A stretch of DNA of 64,000 nt from Kitasatospora mediocidica KCTC 9733 (GTDB lineage: Bacteria > Actinomycetota > Actinomycetes > Streptomycetales > Streptomycetaceae): NCBI RefSeq assembly GCF_000744225.1, contig NZ_JQLN01000005.1, positions 682,001-746,000 of the forward strand. Reading direction: 5' to 3'. Numbering within the stretch: the stretch's first letter is position 1; each line of letters opens with the position of its first letter. The translations under genes and the position numbers were made by a program. Below the pieces are notes generated by a model, which was not told the DNA's origin, ran no database searches, and was given only the letters and a program-made list of their open reading frames with translations. Below, piece after piece: positions 28,737 through 38,686 of the stretch.

Positions 28737-29633
28737 CTACTTGGCGGACTCGGCCGCCAGGCTGCTCGCACGCAGGCCCGCGAAGAGGTCGTCCTCGGGC
28801 AGGTCGGTGTCGACCAGCGAGCGGGCGAGCTCGTAGTCCTCGGTCGGCCAGACCTCGCGCTGGACGTCCAGCGGCACGCGGAACCACGGGCCGTCCGGGT
28901 CGATCTGGGTGGCGTGCGCGATCAGCGCCCGGTCCCGGGTCTCGAACCAGTCGGCGGCGTGCACCCGCGTGGTGATCTCGCGGTCCTTGCGACCGCTCTT
29001 CTCCCAGCCGGCGATCCACTCGCCGTAGGGCGAGTCGAAGCCGTGTTCGGTCAGGTAGGCGTGCAGTGCCCGGATCCGCCCCATCGGGAAGCCGTGGTTG
29101 TAGTACAGCTTCAGCGGCTGCCAGGGCTCACCCGCCTCGGGGTAGGCGTCCGGGTCACCGGCGGCATCGAAAGCCCGCATGGTGATCTTGTGGGTCATGA
29201 TGTGGTCGGGGTGCGGGTAGCCACCGTTCTCGTCGTAGGTGGTGATCACCTGGGGCTTGAACTCACGGATCAGCCTGACCAGTGGCTCGGCCGCCGTCTC
29301 GACGTCCAGCAGGGCGAAGCAGCCCTCCGGGAGCGGCGGCAGCGGGTCGCCCTCGGGCAGCCCCGAGTCGACGAATCCCAGCCAGGCCTGCTCGACCCCG
29401 AGGATCTCGCGGGCCGCGTCCATCTCCTTGCTCCGCACCTCGTGGATGTTCTCCTCGATGTACGGGTCCCCCTGAAGCTTGGGGTTGAGCACAGAGCCGC
29501 GCTCCCCGCCGGTGCAGGTCGCAACCAGCACCTCCACGCCCTGGGCGACATACATGGCCATGGTGGCCGCACCCTTGCTGGACTCGTCGTCCGGGTGCGC
29601 GTGCACCGCCATCAGCCGCAACTGCTCAGTCAA
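28737..29633 (-). CDS. mca: Mycothiol S-conjugate amidase
   Basis: A 298-residue zinc amidase of the LmbE/PIG-L family. VHAHPDDES holds the zinc ligands (His13, Asp16) and GGYPHPDHIMTHK supplies the third His. The sequence follows the Mca rather than MshB pattern (CTGGERGSVLNPKL, TYDENGGYPHPDH). It cleaves mycothiol adducts to release mercapturates, part of detoxification. The most likely start is TTG (LTEQLRLMAV), since GGAAGGAACC lies just upstream and no other start keeps the conserved N-terminus. It is divergent from the DUF4307 gene. High confidence in function. Confidence 0.95.
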   Translation of the reverse strand: MTEQLRLMAVHAHPDDESSKGAATMAMYVAQGVEVLVATCTGGERGSVLNPKLQGDPYIEENIHEVRSKEMDAAREILGVEQAWLGFVDSGLPEGDPLPPLPEGCFALLDVETAAEPLVRLIREFKPQVITTYDENGGYPHPDHIMTHKITMRAFDAAGDPDAYPEAGEPWQPLKLYYNHGFPMGRIRALHAYLTEHGFDSPYGEWIAGWEKSGRKDREITTRVHAADWFETRDRALIAHATQIDPDGPWFRVPLDVQREVWPTEDYELARSLVDTDLPEDDLFAGLRASSLAAESAK

Positions 29634-29753
29634 CGCCTGGTTCCTTCCGGGAATGTCCGGCTCAGCATCGTTCCCCCTATAGTGACGGACTGGAGGACCC
29701 GAGCATTCCCGCGCACCACCCCGAGGGCCTTCCGGGAAGGACTGATTCCAGCC

Positions 29754-30170
29754 ATGAACGGCACCACGACGGCCCCGGCCGGCGTCCCCGAGGGCCGGTA
29801 CGGCAGCACTGGGAACCGCGCGGCCGACCGCAAGCTCAAGGTCGTCGGCACGGCTCTCGGCGTCCTGGCCATCGCCCTGATCGCCTGGCTGGGCAGCACG
29901 TACGTGATCCAGCAGTCGAAGCTGAACGGGACCGTGGTCGCCTTCCAGGTGGTCTCGGACAGCCAGGTGCAGGTCCAGCTCTCGGTCAGCAAGGACTCCG
30001 GCACCAGCGGGATCTGCACCATCCGCTCGCAGTCCCCGGACGGCACCGTGGTCGGCCAGACCGACGTGGCGGTCCCGTCCCACGGCAGCACCTTCGAGCA
30101 GGTCGTCACGATCCGGACCACCGCCCGCGGCACCACGGGCGAGCTACTGAGTTGTACGCCGACGAAGTAA
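29754..30170 (+). CDS. DUF4307 membrane protein
   Basis: A 138-residue protein with a cytoplasmic N-terminus (GRYGSTG), one membrane helix (about 30-50) and an extracytoplasmic beta-rich domain with Cys-containing GICTIR and a final LLSCTP, likely disulfide-bonded. It matches the DUF4307 family found beside mca in actinobacteria. Function unknown. Divergent from mca. Confidence 0.8.
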   Translation: MNGTTTAPAGVPEGRYGSTGNRAADRKLKVVGTALGVLAIALIAWLGSTYVIQQSKLNGTVVAFQVVSDSQVQVQLSVSKDSGTSGICTIRSQSPDGTVVGQTDVAVPSHGSTFEQVVTIRTTARGTTGELLSCTPTK

Positions 30171-30391
30171 CCCGTCCTGATGGACCGCAGCGCCCCGGAC
30201 GAACCCTCGGGCGAGCCATCCCGGGAGCCGCCGCGCGGTACACGCCGGCAAACGGAACGACAACGCGACGTCAACGGCCCTCCCCTCCGTGACCGGAGAT
30301 TGTTAGGCTCGTGGTTTCGCCCGTTCCACCCACCGCACCACTTCCGCTGACGACAACCCTCAGCACCGCCCAGTACCGACGAGGAGCACCT

Positions 30392-30892
30392 GTGACCCAG
30401 ACCAGCGAAAACGTGACCTGGCTCACTCAGTCCGGCTACGACAAGCTCAAGGCCGAGCTGGAGTACCTGACGGGTCCCTGGCGCGTCGAGATCGCCCAGA
30501 AGATCGAGGCGGCGCGCGAAGAGGGTGACCTGAAGGAGAACGCCGGCTACCACGCCGCCAAGGAGGAGCAGGGCAAGCAGGAGCTGCGCATCCGCCAGCT
30601 CAACCAGCTGCTGGAGCGCGCCAAGGTCGGCGAGGCCCCCGAGGACTCCGGCGTGGTCGCCCCCGGCATGGTCGTCACCGTCGCCTTCGGCGGCGACCCG
30701 GACGACACGATGTCCTTCCTGCTCGGCTCCCGCGAGGTGGCCGGCGTCGACGAGCTGGACGTCTACTCGCCGCAGTCGCCGCTCGGCCGCGCGATCGACG
30801 GCAAGAAGATCGGCGACGACGCGACGTACGAGCTGCCGAACGGCAAGAAGGCCGGCGTGCGGATCCTCGAGGTCAAGCCGCACGCGGGCTGA
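30392..30892 (+). CDS. greA: Transcription elongation factor GreA
   Basis: A 166-residue GreA. The N-terminal coiled coil carries the acidic tip (AREEGDLKENAGYHAAKEEQ) that enters the RNA polymerase secondary channel to stimulate transcript cleavage; the C-terminal FKBP-like domain follows (SPLGRAIDGKKIGDDATY). GTG start with GAGGAG 5 bases upstream. Mono-cistronic, ended by a strong hairpin. Confidence 0.95.
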   Translation: MTQTSENVTWLTQSGYDKLKAELEYLTGPWRVEIAQKIEAAREEGDLKENAGYHAAKEEQGKQELRIRQLNQLLERAKVGEAPEDSGVVAPGMVVTVAFGGDPDDTMSFLLGSREVAGVDELDVYSPQSPLGRAIDGKKIGDDATYELPNGKKAGVRILEVKPHAG

Positions 30893-30904
30893 ACCCACCC
30901 ACTG

Positions 30905-30953
30905 AACGCGGCGCGGCCCCGGACCTCCCTGAGGTCCGGGGCCGCGCCGCGTT
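30905..30953. terminator. Bidirectional terminator after greA
   Basis: A perfect 22-bp stem with a 5-base CCCTG loop, between greA and the ABC permease gene, which converge. One of the strongest hairpins in the window. Confidence 0.85.
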
Positions 30954-30967
30954 GGCCGTCCGGCCGG

Positions 30968-31831
30968 CTACCCGGCCGCGGAACGGTACTTGCGCACCGA
31001 CAGCCAGGAGAACACCGCGAGGATCACCAGCGACCAGCCGATCGACACGACGATCGCGTGCTGCATCGGCCAGGACGAGTCCACCGGCCCGATCTGGTTG
31101 CCGAACAGGTTGCGGCAGGCCTGCACCGTCGCGCTGAACGGGTTCCAGTACGCGATCGGCTGCAGCCAGTGCGGCATGCTGCTGATCGGCACGAACGCGT
31201 TGGAGATGAAGGTCAGCGGGAACAGCCAGATCAGTCCGGCCGAGGTGGCCGCCTCGGGGCTGCGCACCGAGAGCCCGATCAGCGCGCCGATCCACGAGAA
31301 CGCGTAGCCCAGCAGCAGGAGCAGGGCGAAGGCCGCGAGCATCCGGGGGATCCCGTTGTGGATCCGCCAGCCCACCGCGAGGGCGACCAGCGCCAGCACC
31401 AGCAAGGTGAAGGCGGTCTGCACCAGGTCCGCCAGGGTCCGCCCGACGAGCACCGCCGAGCGGGTCATCGGCAGTGACCGGAACCGGTCCACCAAGCCCT
31501 TGGTCATGTCCTCCGCGATGCCCGCCGAGGCTCCGGCCACGGCGAACGTGACGGTCTGCGCGAAGATGCCGGCCATCAGGAACTGGGTGTAGATCGACGA
31601 GCTGGCGCCGGCCATCGGGATCTGGATGGCGCCGCCCATCACGTACGAGAAGAGCAGCACGAACATCACCGGCTGCATCAGCCCGAAGACCACGATCTCC
31701 GGGATGCGGGTCATCCGGCGCAGGTTGCGCTTGGCGACCACCCAGGAGTCGTGCAGCATCGCCGCGATCCCGTGGCGCTGGCGCGGCACCGCGCCGCCGA
31801 TGGCGTGGTCGGTGGCAGTGGACGTGGTCAT
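30968..31831 (-). CDS. ABC-2 type exporter permease (DrrB-like)
   Basis: A 287-residue membrane protein with six predicted helices and an ABC2_membrane plan: FGLMQPVMFVLLFSYVMGG, AEDMTKGLVDRFRSLPM (coupling-helix region) and LIWLFPLTFISNAFVP, the classical DrrB-family signature. GGAGG lies inside the end of the ATPase gene and the ATG begins 1 base after that stop, so translation is coupled. It pairs with the ATPase to export a drug-like or lipid substrate. Confidence 0.92.
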   Translation of the reverse strand: MTTSTATDHAIGGAVPRQRHGIAAMLHDSWVVAKRNLRRMTRIPEIVVFGLMQPVMFVLLFSYVMGGAIQIPMAGASSSIYTQFLMAGIFAQTVTFAVAGASAGIAEDMTKGLVDRFRSLPMTRSAVLVGRTLADLVQTAFTLLVLALVALAVGWRIHNGIPRMLAAFALLLLLGYAFSWIGALIGLSVRSPEAATSAGLIWLFPLTFISNAFVPISSMPHWLQPIAYWNPFSATVQACRNLFGNQIGPVDSSWPMQHAIVVSIGWSLVILAVFSWLSVRKYRSAAG

Positions 31832-31832
31832 C

Positions 31833-32939
31833 TCAGGCCTCCGTTCCGGTGCCGGCGGCAGCCGCCTTGTCCCTGTCGGCGCCATGGCCTTCGCCGTGAC
31901 CGTGGCCGTCGCCGTGCCCGTGGCCGTGGCCGTGGCCGCGCCGGTCGGCGGGCGGGGCGCCGTCGCCGTTCTCGGTGCCGTCGCCGTTCTCGGTGCCGGC
32001 CGCGGTGGCGTGGCCGGTCAGCGAGAGGAAGACGTCGTCGAGGGTGGGCCGGCGCAGGCCGATGTCGTCGATCTCGATGTCGCGCCCGTCCAGCTCGCGG
32101 ATCACGTCGGCCAGCACCTTGGCGCCGCCGGTGACCGGGACGGTGATCCTGCGGGTGTTCCTCTCCACGCTGGTCTCACCCACCGCGTAGACCTTGAGCG
32201 CCTCGACGGCGGTGGCGATCAGGTCGCGGTCGTGCACCACGACCTCCACCCGCTCGCCGCCGATCTGCGCCTTGAGCTGGTCGGCGGTGCCGCGCGCGAT
32301 CACCTTGCCGTGGTCGACCACGGCGATGTCGTGCGCGAGGCGGTCGGCCTCCTCCAGGTACTGGGTGGTCAGCAGCAGCGTGGTGCCCTGCTCGACCAGC
32401 GTCTCGATGACCTCCCACAGGCCCAGCCGGTTGCGCGGGTCGAGCCCGGTGGTCGGCTCGTCCAGGAACATCACGGGCGGCCGGACGACCAGCGCGGCCG
32501 CCAGGTCGAGCCGGCGCCGCATGCCGCCCGAGTACGTCTTGGCGATCCGGTCGGCGGCCTCGCCGAGGTTGAACCACTCCAGCAGCTCGCGGGCCCGCGC
32601 CTTGGCGTCCCGCACGCTCATCTGGTAGAGCTCGCCGACCATTTGGAGATTCTCACGACCCGTCAGGTACTCGTCGACGGCGGCGTACTGACCGGACAGG
32701 CCGATCAGGCTGCGGACCCGGTTCGGGTGCTTGAGCACATCCACCCCGGCCACCACGGCATGGCCGGAGTCGGGGCGCAGCAGGGTCGTCAGGATCCGGA
32801 CGGTGGTGGTCTTGCCGGCGCCGTTCGGGCCGAGCAGGCCGAGCACCGTCCCCTCCGGCACGTCGAGGCTGACGCCGTCGAGGGCCCGTACGTCACCGAA
32901 CGTCTTGACCAGGTTCTCGGCTTGGATGGCTGGCGCCAT
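31833..32939 (-). CDS. ABC exporter ATPase (DrrA-like) with histidine-rich tail
   Basis: A 368-residue ATPase. Walker A GPNGAGKTT (37-45), signature YSGGMRRRL, Walker B VMFLDEPTTGLD and the DrrA C-terminal domain (DIGLRRPTLDDVFLSLTGH). After residue 315 comes an unusual tail: a GTENGDG duplication and then a (GH)-rich run with seven His, ending in a basic/Ala stretch. The tail is absent from typical DrrA proteins and could bind Ni, Zn or Cu, or simply be a repeat expansion. First gene of a two-gene operon; a perfect 16-bp palindrome lies upstream. Confidence 0.9.
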   Translation of the reverse strand: MAPAIQAENLVKTFGDVRALDGVSLDVPEGTVLGLLGPNGAGKTTTVRILTTLLRPDSGHAVVAGVDVLKHPNRVRSLIGLSGQYAAVDEYLTGRENLQMVGELYQMSVRDAKARARELLEWFNLGEAADRIAKTYSGGMRRRLDLAAALVVRPPVMFLDEPTTGLDPRNRLGLWEVIETLVEQGTTLLLTTQYLEEADRLAHDIAVVDHGKVIARGTADQLKAQIGGERVEVVVHDRDLIATAVEALKVYAVGETSVERNTRRITVPVTGGAKVLADVIRELDGRDIEIDDIGLRRPTLDDVFLSLTGHATAAGTENGDGTENGDGAPPADRRGHGHGHGHGDGHGHGEGHGADRDKAAAAGTGTEA

Positions 32940-33026
32940 GGGCCTGCCTCATCTCCCTCGGAGTCGAAAGCGGACACGTCCACTCTGGCCCGGGAGCCGG
33001 GCCCCAGCGACCCGAAGATTAGATAA

Positions 33027-33042
33027 ACGCGATATATCGCGT
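33027..33042. promoter_or_regulatory. Perfect 16-bp palindrome upstream of the ABC operon
   Basis: ACGCGATATATCGCGT, self-complementary, in an AT-rich patch otherwise rare here, 88 bases before the ATPase start. PadR-type repressors use such ATAT/CGCG operators in front of streptomycete ABC exporters. No PadR gene is adjacent. Confidence 0.55.
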
Positions 33043-33140
33043 CAAGCGATTTCCGGTCGGCCGGCGCCCTCCCTCGCACCGGCGCGCACTCCGGGGCGCA
33101 CAGCAGAACACAGCAGAGCACAGCAGCTCGCAGGGGGGCG

Positions 33141-34352
<1,212 letters not shown>

Positions 34353-34369
34353 ACGGCCAGCCTAGGGCC

Positions 34370-34401
34370 GTGGCCCGCGCGATGATCGCCGCGCGGGCCA
34401 C
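34370..34401 (-). terminator. Terminator of the cystathionine gamma-synthase gene
   Basis: A perfect 11-bp stem (GTGGCCCGCGC and complement) with a 10-base loop, between the transsulfuration gene and ilvA. Confidence 0.6.
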
Positions 34402-34462
34402 ACCAGCGTCGCGGCCGGTCCAGCACCTGGTCGGGTACCTTGTGCGGCGCCCCGGACAGGTC

Positions 34463-35623
34463 CTAGTCCAGCGCCTGCGCGAGGTCGGCGACCAGGTCGG
34501 CGGCCGACTCGATGCCCACCGAGATCCGCACCAGGTCGGCCGGCACCTCCAGCGGGGAGCCCGCCGCCGAGGCGTGGGTCATCCGGCCCGGGTGCTCGAT
34601 CAGCGACTCCACCCCGCCCAGCGACTCACCCAGCGTGAACAGCTTGGCGCGGTTGCAGACCTCCACCGCCGCCGCCTCGCCACCGGCCACCCGGAACGAG
34701 ACCATCCCGCCGAAGGCCTTCATCTGCTTGGCGGCGATCTCGTGGTTCGGGTGCTCGGCCAGGCCCGGGTAGAACACCTGGGTGACCTTCGGGTGCCGGG
34801 TCAGCAGCGCCACGATCTCCTCGGCGTTGGAGGTGTGACGGTCCATCCGGACACCCAGCGTCTTGATCCCGCGCAGCACCAGCCAGGCGTCGAACGGGCC
34901 GGAGACCGCGCCCATCGCGTTCTGGTGGTAGGCCAGCTCCTCGCCGAGACCGGCGTCGGCCGCCACCAGGGCGCCGCCGACCACGTCCGAGTGCCCGCCC
35001 ATGTACTTGGTGGTGGAGTGCACGACCACGTCGGCGCCCAGCGCCAGCGGCTGCTGGAGGTACGGGCTGGCGAAGGTGTTGTCGACCACCAGCAGCGCGT
35101 TCGCGTCGTGCGCGACCTGCGCGACCGCGGCGATGTCGGTGATGCCGAGCAGCGGGTTGCTCGGGGTCTCCACCCAGACGGCCTTGGTGTTGGGGCGCAG
35201 CGCCTCGCGCACCTTGGCCGGGTGCTGGGTGTCGGCGACCGAGAACTCCACGCCCCAGCGGGTCAGCACCTTGGCGAAGAGCCGGAAGGTGCCGCCGTAG
35301 GCGTCGTTCGGGATGACGATGTGGTCACCGGGCTGCAGGACGGTGCGCAGCAGGGTGTCCTCGGCGGCGAGCCCGGAGGCGAAGGCCAGGCCGCGCCGGC
35401 CGCCCTCCAGCGCCGCGAGGCACTCCTCCAGCGCCGAGCGGGTCGGGTTGGCCGAACGGCTGTACTCGTAGCCGTCGCGCAGGCCGCCGACGCCGTCCTG
35501 CTTGTAGGTGGATACCTGGTAGATCGGAGGGACGACGGCCCCGGTCCGGGGGTCTGCTTCCTGACCCGCATGGATGGCGATGGTCTCGAAGCCCTGGGGA
35601 GACTGGTGCTGGTGCTCACTCAT
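34463..35623 (-). CDS. Cystathionine gamma-synthase / gamma-lyase
   Basis: A 386-residue PLP enzyme of the Cys/Met metabolism family. PLP Lys206 (STTKYMGGHSD), YEYSRSANPTR and ETPSNPLLGITD are diagnostic. It could act as the synthase (O-acylhomoserine with cysteine) or as the lyase (cystathionine to cysteine); the family does not separate the two by eye. Together with cystathionine beta-synthase at 43.9-45.3 kb the window encodes transsulfuration. CAGGTG precedes the ATG. Divergent from msrA. Confidence 0.9.
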   Translation of the reverse strand: MSEHQHQSPQGFETIAIHAGQEADPRTGAVVPPIYQVSTYKQDGVGGLRDGYEYSRSANPTRSALEECLAALEGGRRGLAFASGLAAEDTLLRTVLQPGDHIVIPNDAYGGTFRLFAKVLTRWGVEFSVADTQHPAKVREALRPNTKAVWVETPSNPLLGITDIAAVAQVAHDANALLVVDNTFASPYLQQPLALGADVVVHSTTKYMGGHSDVVGGALVAADAGLGEELAYHQNAMGAVSGPFDAWLVLRGIKTLGVRMDRHTSNAEEIVALLTRHPKVTQVFYPGLAEHPNHEIAAKQMKAFGGMVSFRVAGGEAAAVEVCNRAKLFTLGESLGGVESLIEHPGRMTHASAAGSPLEVPADLVRISVGIESAADLVADLAQALD

Positions 35624-35728
35624 GGCACCTGAGCGTAGTGGCAGCGCCGATTCCCGGGGCCGGAGTCGTCCGACAAGGCGCCCCGCGCGCCGTGGAATCT
35701 CCGGTCGGCGTGCGGTGTTGACCAAACC

Positions 35729-36394
35729 ATGCTGTTCAACCGTCACAAGACCGAGCTCGTCACCGCCGACCAGGCCCTGCCCGGCCGGACGGCGCCCGCC
35801 TTCACGCTGACCGAGCCGCACACCGTGCTCGGTACCCCGCTCACCGGGCCGTACCCCGCCGGGCTGGAGATCGCCGACTTCGGCCTCGGCTGCTTCTGGG
35901 GCGCCGAGCGGACGTTCTGGAAGCTCCCCGGCGTGTGGACCACCCTGGTCGGCTACCAGGGCGGCCACTCGCAGAACCCGACGTACGAGGAGGTGTGCAG
36001 CGGCCGGACCGGGCACACCGAGGCCGTCCGGGTGGTCTACGACCCGGCCGTGATCAGCTATGAGACCCTGCTGAAGACCTTCTGGGAGGCACACAACCCC
36101 ACCCAGGGCTTCCGCCAGGGCAACGACGTCGGTACCCAGTACCGCTCCGCCGTCTACACCCACTCCGCGGCCCAGCTGGCCGCCGCCGAAGCGAGCCGCG
36201 ACGCCTTCCAGCCGGCCCTCACCGCGCTGGGCCTCGGCCCGATCACCACCGAGATCGCCCCGGCCGGCCCGTTCCACCCGGCCGAGCCGTACCACCAGCA
36301 GTACCTCTCCGACGCCAAGAACCCCGGAGGCTACTGCGGCCTCGGCGGCACCGGCGCCAGCTGCCCGATCGGCGTCGCCAAGACGGACGGCTGA
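35729..36394 (+). CDS. msrA: Peptide methionine (S)-sulfoxide reductase
   Basis: A 221-residue MsrA. The catalytic Cys55 is in GCFWGAE, with VGYQGG, EHNPTQ-type [20 protein letters not shown] and a C-terminal [11 protein letters not shown] that holds the recycling cysteines. It repairs oxidised methionine. The N-terminal 50-residue extension is normal for streptomycete MsrA. Divergent from the transsulfuration gene, so sulfur metabolism genes cluster here. Confidence 0.95.
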   Translation: MLFNRHKTELVTADQALPGRTAPAFTLTEPHTVLGTPLTGPYPAGLEIADFGLGCFWGAERTFWKLPGVWTTLVGYQGGHSQNPTYEEVCSGRTGHTEAVRVVYDPAVISYETLLKTFWEAHNPTQGFRQGNDVGTQYRSAVYTHSAAQLAAAEASRDAFQPALTALGLGPITTEIAPAGPFHPAEPYHQQYLSDAKNPGGYCGLGGTGASCPIGVAKTDG

Positions 36395-36406
36395 CCAGCG
36401 CGGCAC

Positions 36407-36448
36407 GGATCCCGGTGGATCAGAGCGCGGCGCGCTCCACCGGGATCC
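36407..36448. terminator. Bidirectional terminator between msrA and the AraC-type gene
   Basis: A perfect 13-bp stem (GGATCCCGGTGGA and complement) with a 16-base loop that overlaps the last codons of the minus-strand gene. Confidence 0.55.
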
Positions 36449-37286
36449 ACAGCTGCGCGTCCGACTCCGACCAGTCCTTGGACGGGCGGGTGCGCAGGAT
36501 CTCCGGCCCCGGGCGGGTCGCGTACGGGTTGGACGGGAACCACTGCGTGAAGACGTCCCGCCACATCTCCTGCAGCGCACGCGGGTACGGCCCGGTGCTC
36601 TCGAAGACCGCCCAGGTGCCGGCCGGTACGGTGACACTGTCCAGGTCCTCGGGGACCTCGGCGTTGCTCACCACCGCGTGCCAGTAGTCGAGCTCGGCCC
36701 CCTCCTCACGGCTGTCGGTGAGGTACACGATCGCCGAGATGATGCCCTCCGGCTCCTGGTCGGTCAGCCGCGCGATGCGGCCCACCGTCTCCGGTCCGAC
36801 GCTCTGGATGTGCGCGGCGATGGCCGGGTTCACGCCTTCGTGCACCTGCGGGACGGTCGCCTTCTTCCCGACGATGCGGAACTCGTCCTTCTCCACGATC
36901 CGGTACTGCATGGTGGTACTCCCCTCGACGACGAGACGGAAGGACATCCGGGGCTGCGACCGCAACGCCGCACCCGTCCGCCGGGCCTCACCCGGCCCGA
37001 CCCCGTGCACCGCACGAAACGCCCGCGCGAACGCCTCGCCCGACCCGTAGCCGTACCGCGTCGCGACCTCCAACAGCGTCCGCTCACCCCCGAGCACCTC
37101 GGCCCCGGCGACCGTAAGCCGCCTGCGCCGGATGTACTCCGACAGCGGCACCCCGGCCAGCGCCGTGAACAACCGCCGCAGGTGGTACTCGGACGTGAGG
37201 GCGATACGGGCCAGCTCGGCCACCTCGATCTGCTGGTCGAGGTTGCGCTCGATGTGCTCCATGGCGGTGTTCAGCCGTTCCAGCAC
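36420..37286 (-). CDS. AraC-type regulator with GyrI-like effector domain
   Basis: A 288-residue regulator. Residues 1-105 are a double HTH of the AraC/XylS type (QIEVAELARIALTSEYHLRRLF, in two parts, and ATRYGYGSGEAFARAFR). From residue 125 a GyrI-like/SOUL-related small-molecule domain follows (MQYRIVEKDEFRIVGK, PAGTWAVFESTGPYP). This is the Rob/BltR-like arrangement that senses hydrophobic compounds. GTG start with AGGAGA upstream. The target is not adjacent. Confidence 0.9.
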   Translation of the reverse strand: MLERLNTAMEHIERNLDQQIEVAELARIALTSEYHLRRLFTALAGVPLSEYIRRRRLTVAGAEVLGGERTLLEVATRYGYGSGEAFARAFRAVHGVGPGEARRTGAALRSQPRMSFRLVVEGSTTMQYRIVEKDEFRIVGKKATVPQVHEGVNPAIAAHIQSVGPETVGRIARLTDQEPEGIISAIVYLTDSREEGAELDYWHAVVSNAEVPEDLDSVTVPAGTWAVFESTGPYPRALQEMWRDVFTQWFPSNPYATRPGPEILRTRPSKDWSESDAQLWIPVERAAL

Positions 37287-37421
37287 CCCGGTCTCCTTCC
37301 CTGGTGATCACCAATCTAGGAAGACCCCACCCTCCCCCACCCGACATCCCCTGCCCGCTTCGGTCGGGTCAGAACTGACGCTCACTCCGAGTCGAACCGG
37401 ATCAACCGACCCGGCGCAACG

Positions 37422-38522
37422 TCACGCTCCGGCAGGGGGATCAACGGCGACCACGACGTTAGCTGCGGTGCTGGCCCGCTCGATGTCGGCGGCGGGATAC
37501 GGCGTCCGCTTGCTCGCGGTGAGCAGGCGGTGGTGGAACCCGTCCAGGACGACGGCAGCCCGGGCGTGCCGGTCGATGATCGCGGCGATCGCGGGCGGGA
37601 CGCCTTCGGGACGCCTGCCGGCGATCCAGTCGCGCAGCATCGCCGCGTGCTCCGCAGCGCCGTGCACGCCGTCGAGCAGGTGGTGGCGGAGCAAGTGGCT
37701 CGGGGCGTAACAGCGGTCGTACCCGAGATGGTCGGAGAGGAACGCGGCCTCTGCTGCGGAGAGTTCGAAGCCGGAGCTCAGGGCGAGCCCGAAGTCCGCA
37801 AAGTAGATCAGCCGGCCGTCGGTCAGGACGTTGTTGAAATGGGCATCGAAGTGAACGAGCCCGCGGGAGCTCATGAAGGCCGTCCCGCGCGCCAGGAGCT
37901 CCTCGACCCACGCGTACGACGAGCCGTCTCCGCCCTCCGGTGCGGCCTCCCGGCGGTCGCCCAGCCACGCGGCGAGCGTCTGTGGCACGTGTTCCAGGAA
38001 GAGCACCAGGCTGAAGGAGGACCGGCCGATGGCCTCCAGCCGCTCCCGCACGGCCGACGAGCCCTCCCAGTGCGCGACCGCCCCGTCGACACCCCCGAAC
38101 TCGTCGGCAAACGCCTCGGGAGGTGAGCCGGGCAGGACCCGCCAGTGGTACATCAACGGAAAGCCCGCGTAGTCGCCCCCGAGGACCCAGTTGGTGGTCA
38201 TCGTGTGCACGGCCAGCTCGCGCCAGCCCCCGAAGCCGGCTGAGCCCACCCCGTACTGATAGAACATCGGCAACCCGAAGATGTTCGCCGTCGACCGCAC
38301 GTTCTCCGGCCGCATCTCAAGGTCCGTCAGCGGGACCTGCTTGACGAAGACCCGCCGCCCACCGACCTCCAGCTCCGCCGACCTGCCCCCGATGCCGGAC
38401 CCGAGCGGGGTGGCCGCGGCCACAACCTCACCGAGCCGGTGGTCACTCAGCAGCGACAGGTGCGTGGAAACGGACCCGTAGGCGGCCAGGCGTGCGGCGT
38501 GCTGGAGGTCCGGGTGGTCCAT
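37422..38522 (-). CDS. Protein-kinase-fold phosphotransferase of unknown substrate
   Basis: A 366-residue protein. VFVKQVPL gives a kinase Lys near residue 62, HFDAHFNNVL is the catalytic loop (Asp and Asn) and YFADFGLA is the DFG metal motif, so the kinase fold is complete although far from Hanks kinases. Upstream GGWREL, MYHWRVLPG and NWVLGG suggest a choline/aminoglycoside-kinase-like lobe. The ATG has GAGGAG 8 bases upstream; a GTG 6 bases earlier is too close. It probably phosphorylates a small molecule, an antibiotic or a protein. No close neighbours. Confidence 0.75.
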   Translation of the reverse strand: MDHPDLQHAARLAAYGSVSTHLSLLSDHRLGEVVAAATPLGSGIGGRSAELEVGGRRVFVKQVPLTDLEMRPENVRSTANIFGLPMFYQYGVGSAGFGGWRELAVHTMTTNWVLGGDYAGFPLMYHWRVLPGSPPEAFADEFGGVDGAVAHWEGSSAVRERLEAIGRSSFSLVLFLEHVPQTLAAWLGDRREAAPEGGDGSSYAWVEELLARGTAFMSSRGLVHFDAHFNNVLTDGRLIYFADFGLALSSGFELSAAEAAFLSDHLGYDRCYAPSHLLRHHLLDGVHGAAEHAAMLRDWIAGRRPEGVPPAIAAIIDRHARAAVVLDGFHHRLLTASKRTPYPAADIERASTAANVVVAVDPPAGA

Positions 38523-38631
38523 CAGCACAACTCCTCAACGCCAGAACCGACCACGTCGGAGCCAAACTACACAACCCTCCTCATGAGCCCGGACACCTCT
38601 ATGCCACTCTCCACGGCTGGTTGCCGAAACG

Positions 38632-38674
38632 CCGCAGGGGGCGGCGGCCGTGGGTCGGCCGCCGCCCCCTGCGG
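38632..38674 (-). terminator. Terminator of the beta-helix protein gene
   Basis: A perfect 18-bp stem (CCGCAGGGGGCGGCGGCC and complement) with a 7-base loop, 13 bases past the stop. Confidence 0.75.
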
Positions 38675-38686
38675 GGGGTCTCGTTG

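Noticed and set aside
31626..33026. Plus-strand open frame across the ABC operon
   Set aside because: Mirror of the ATPase and permease genes, whose Walker and ABC2 motifs fix the minus strand as coding.
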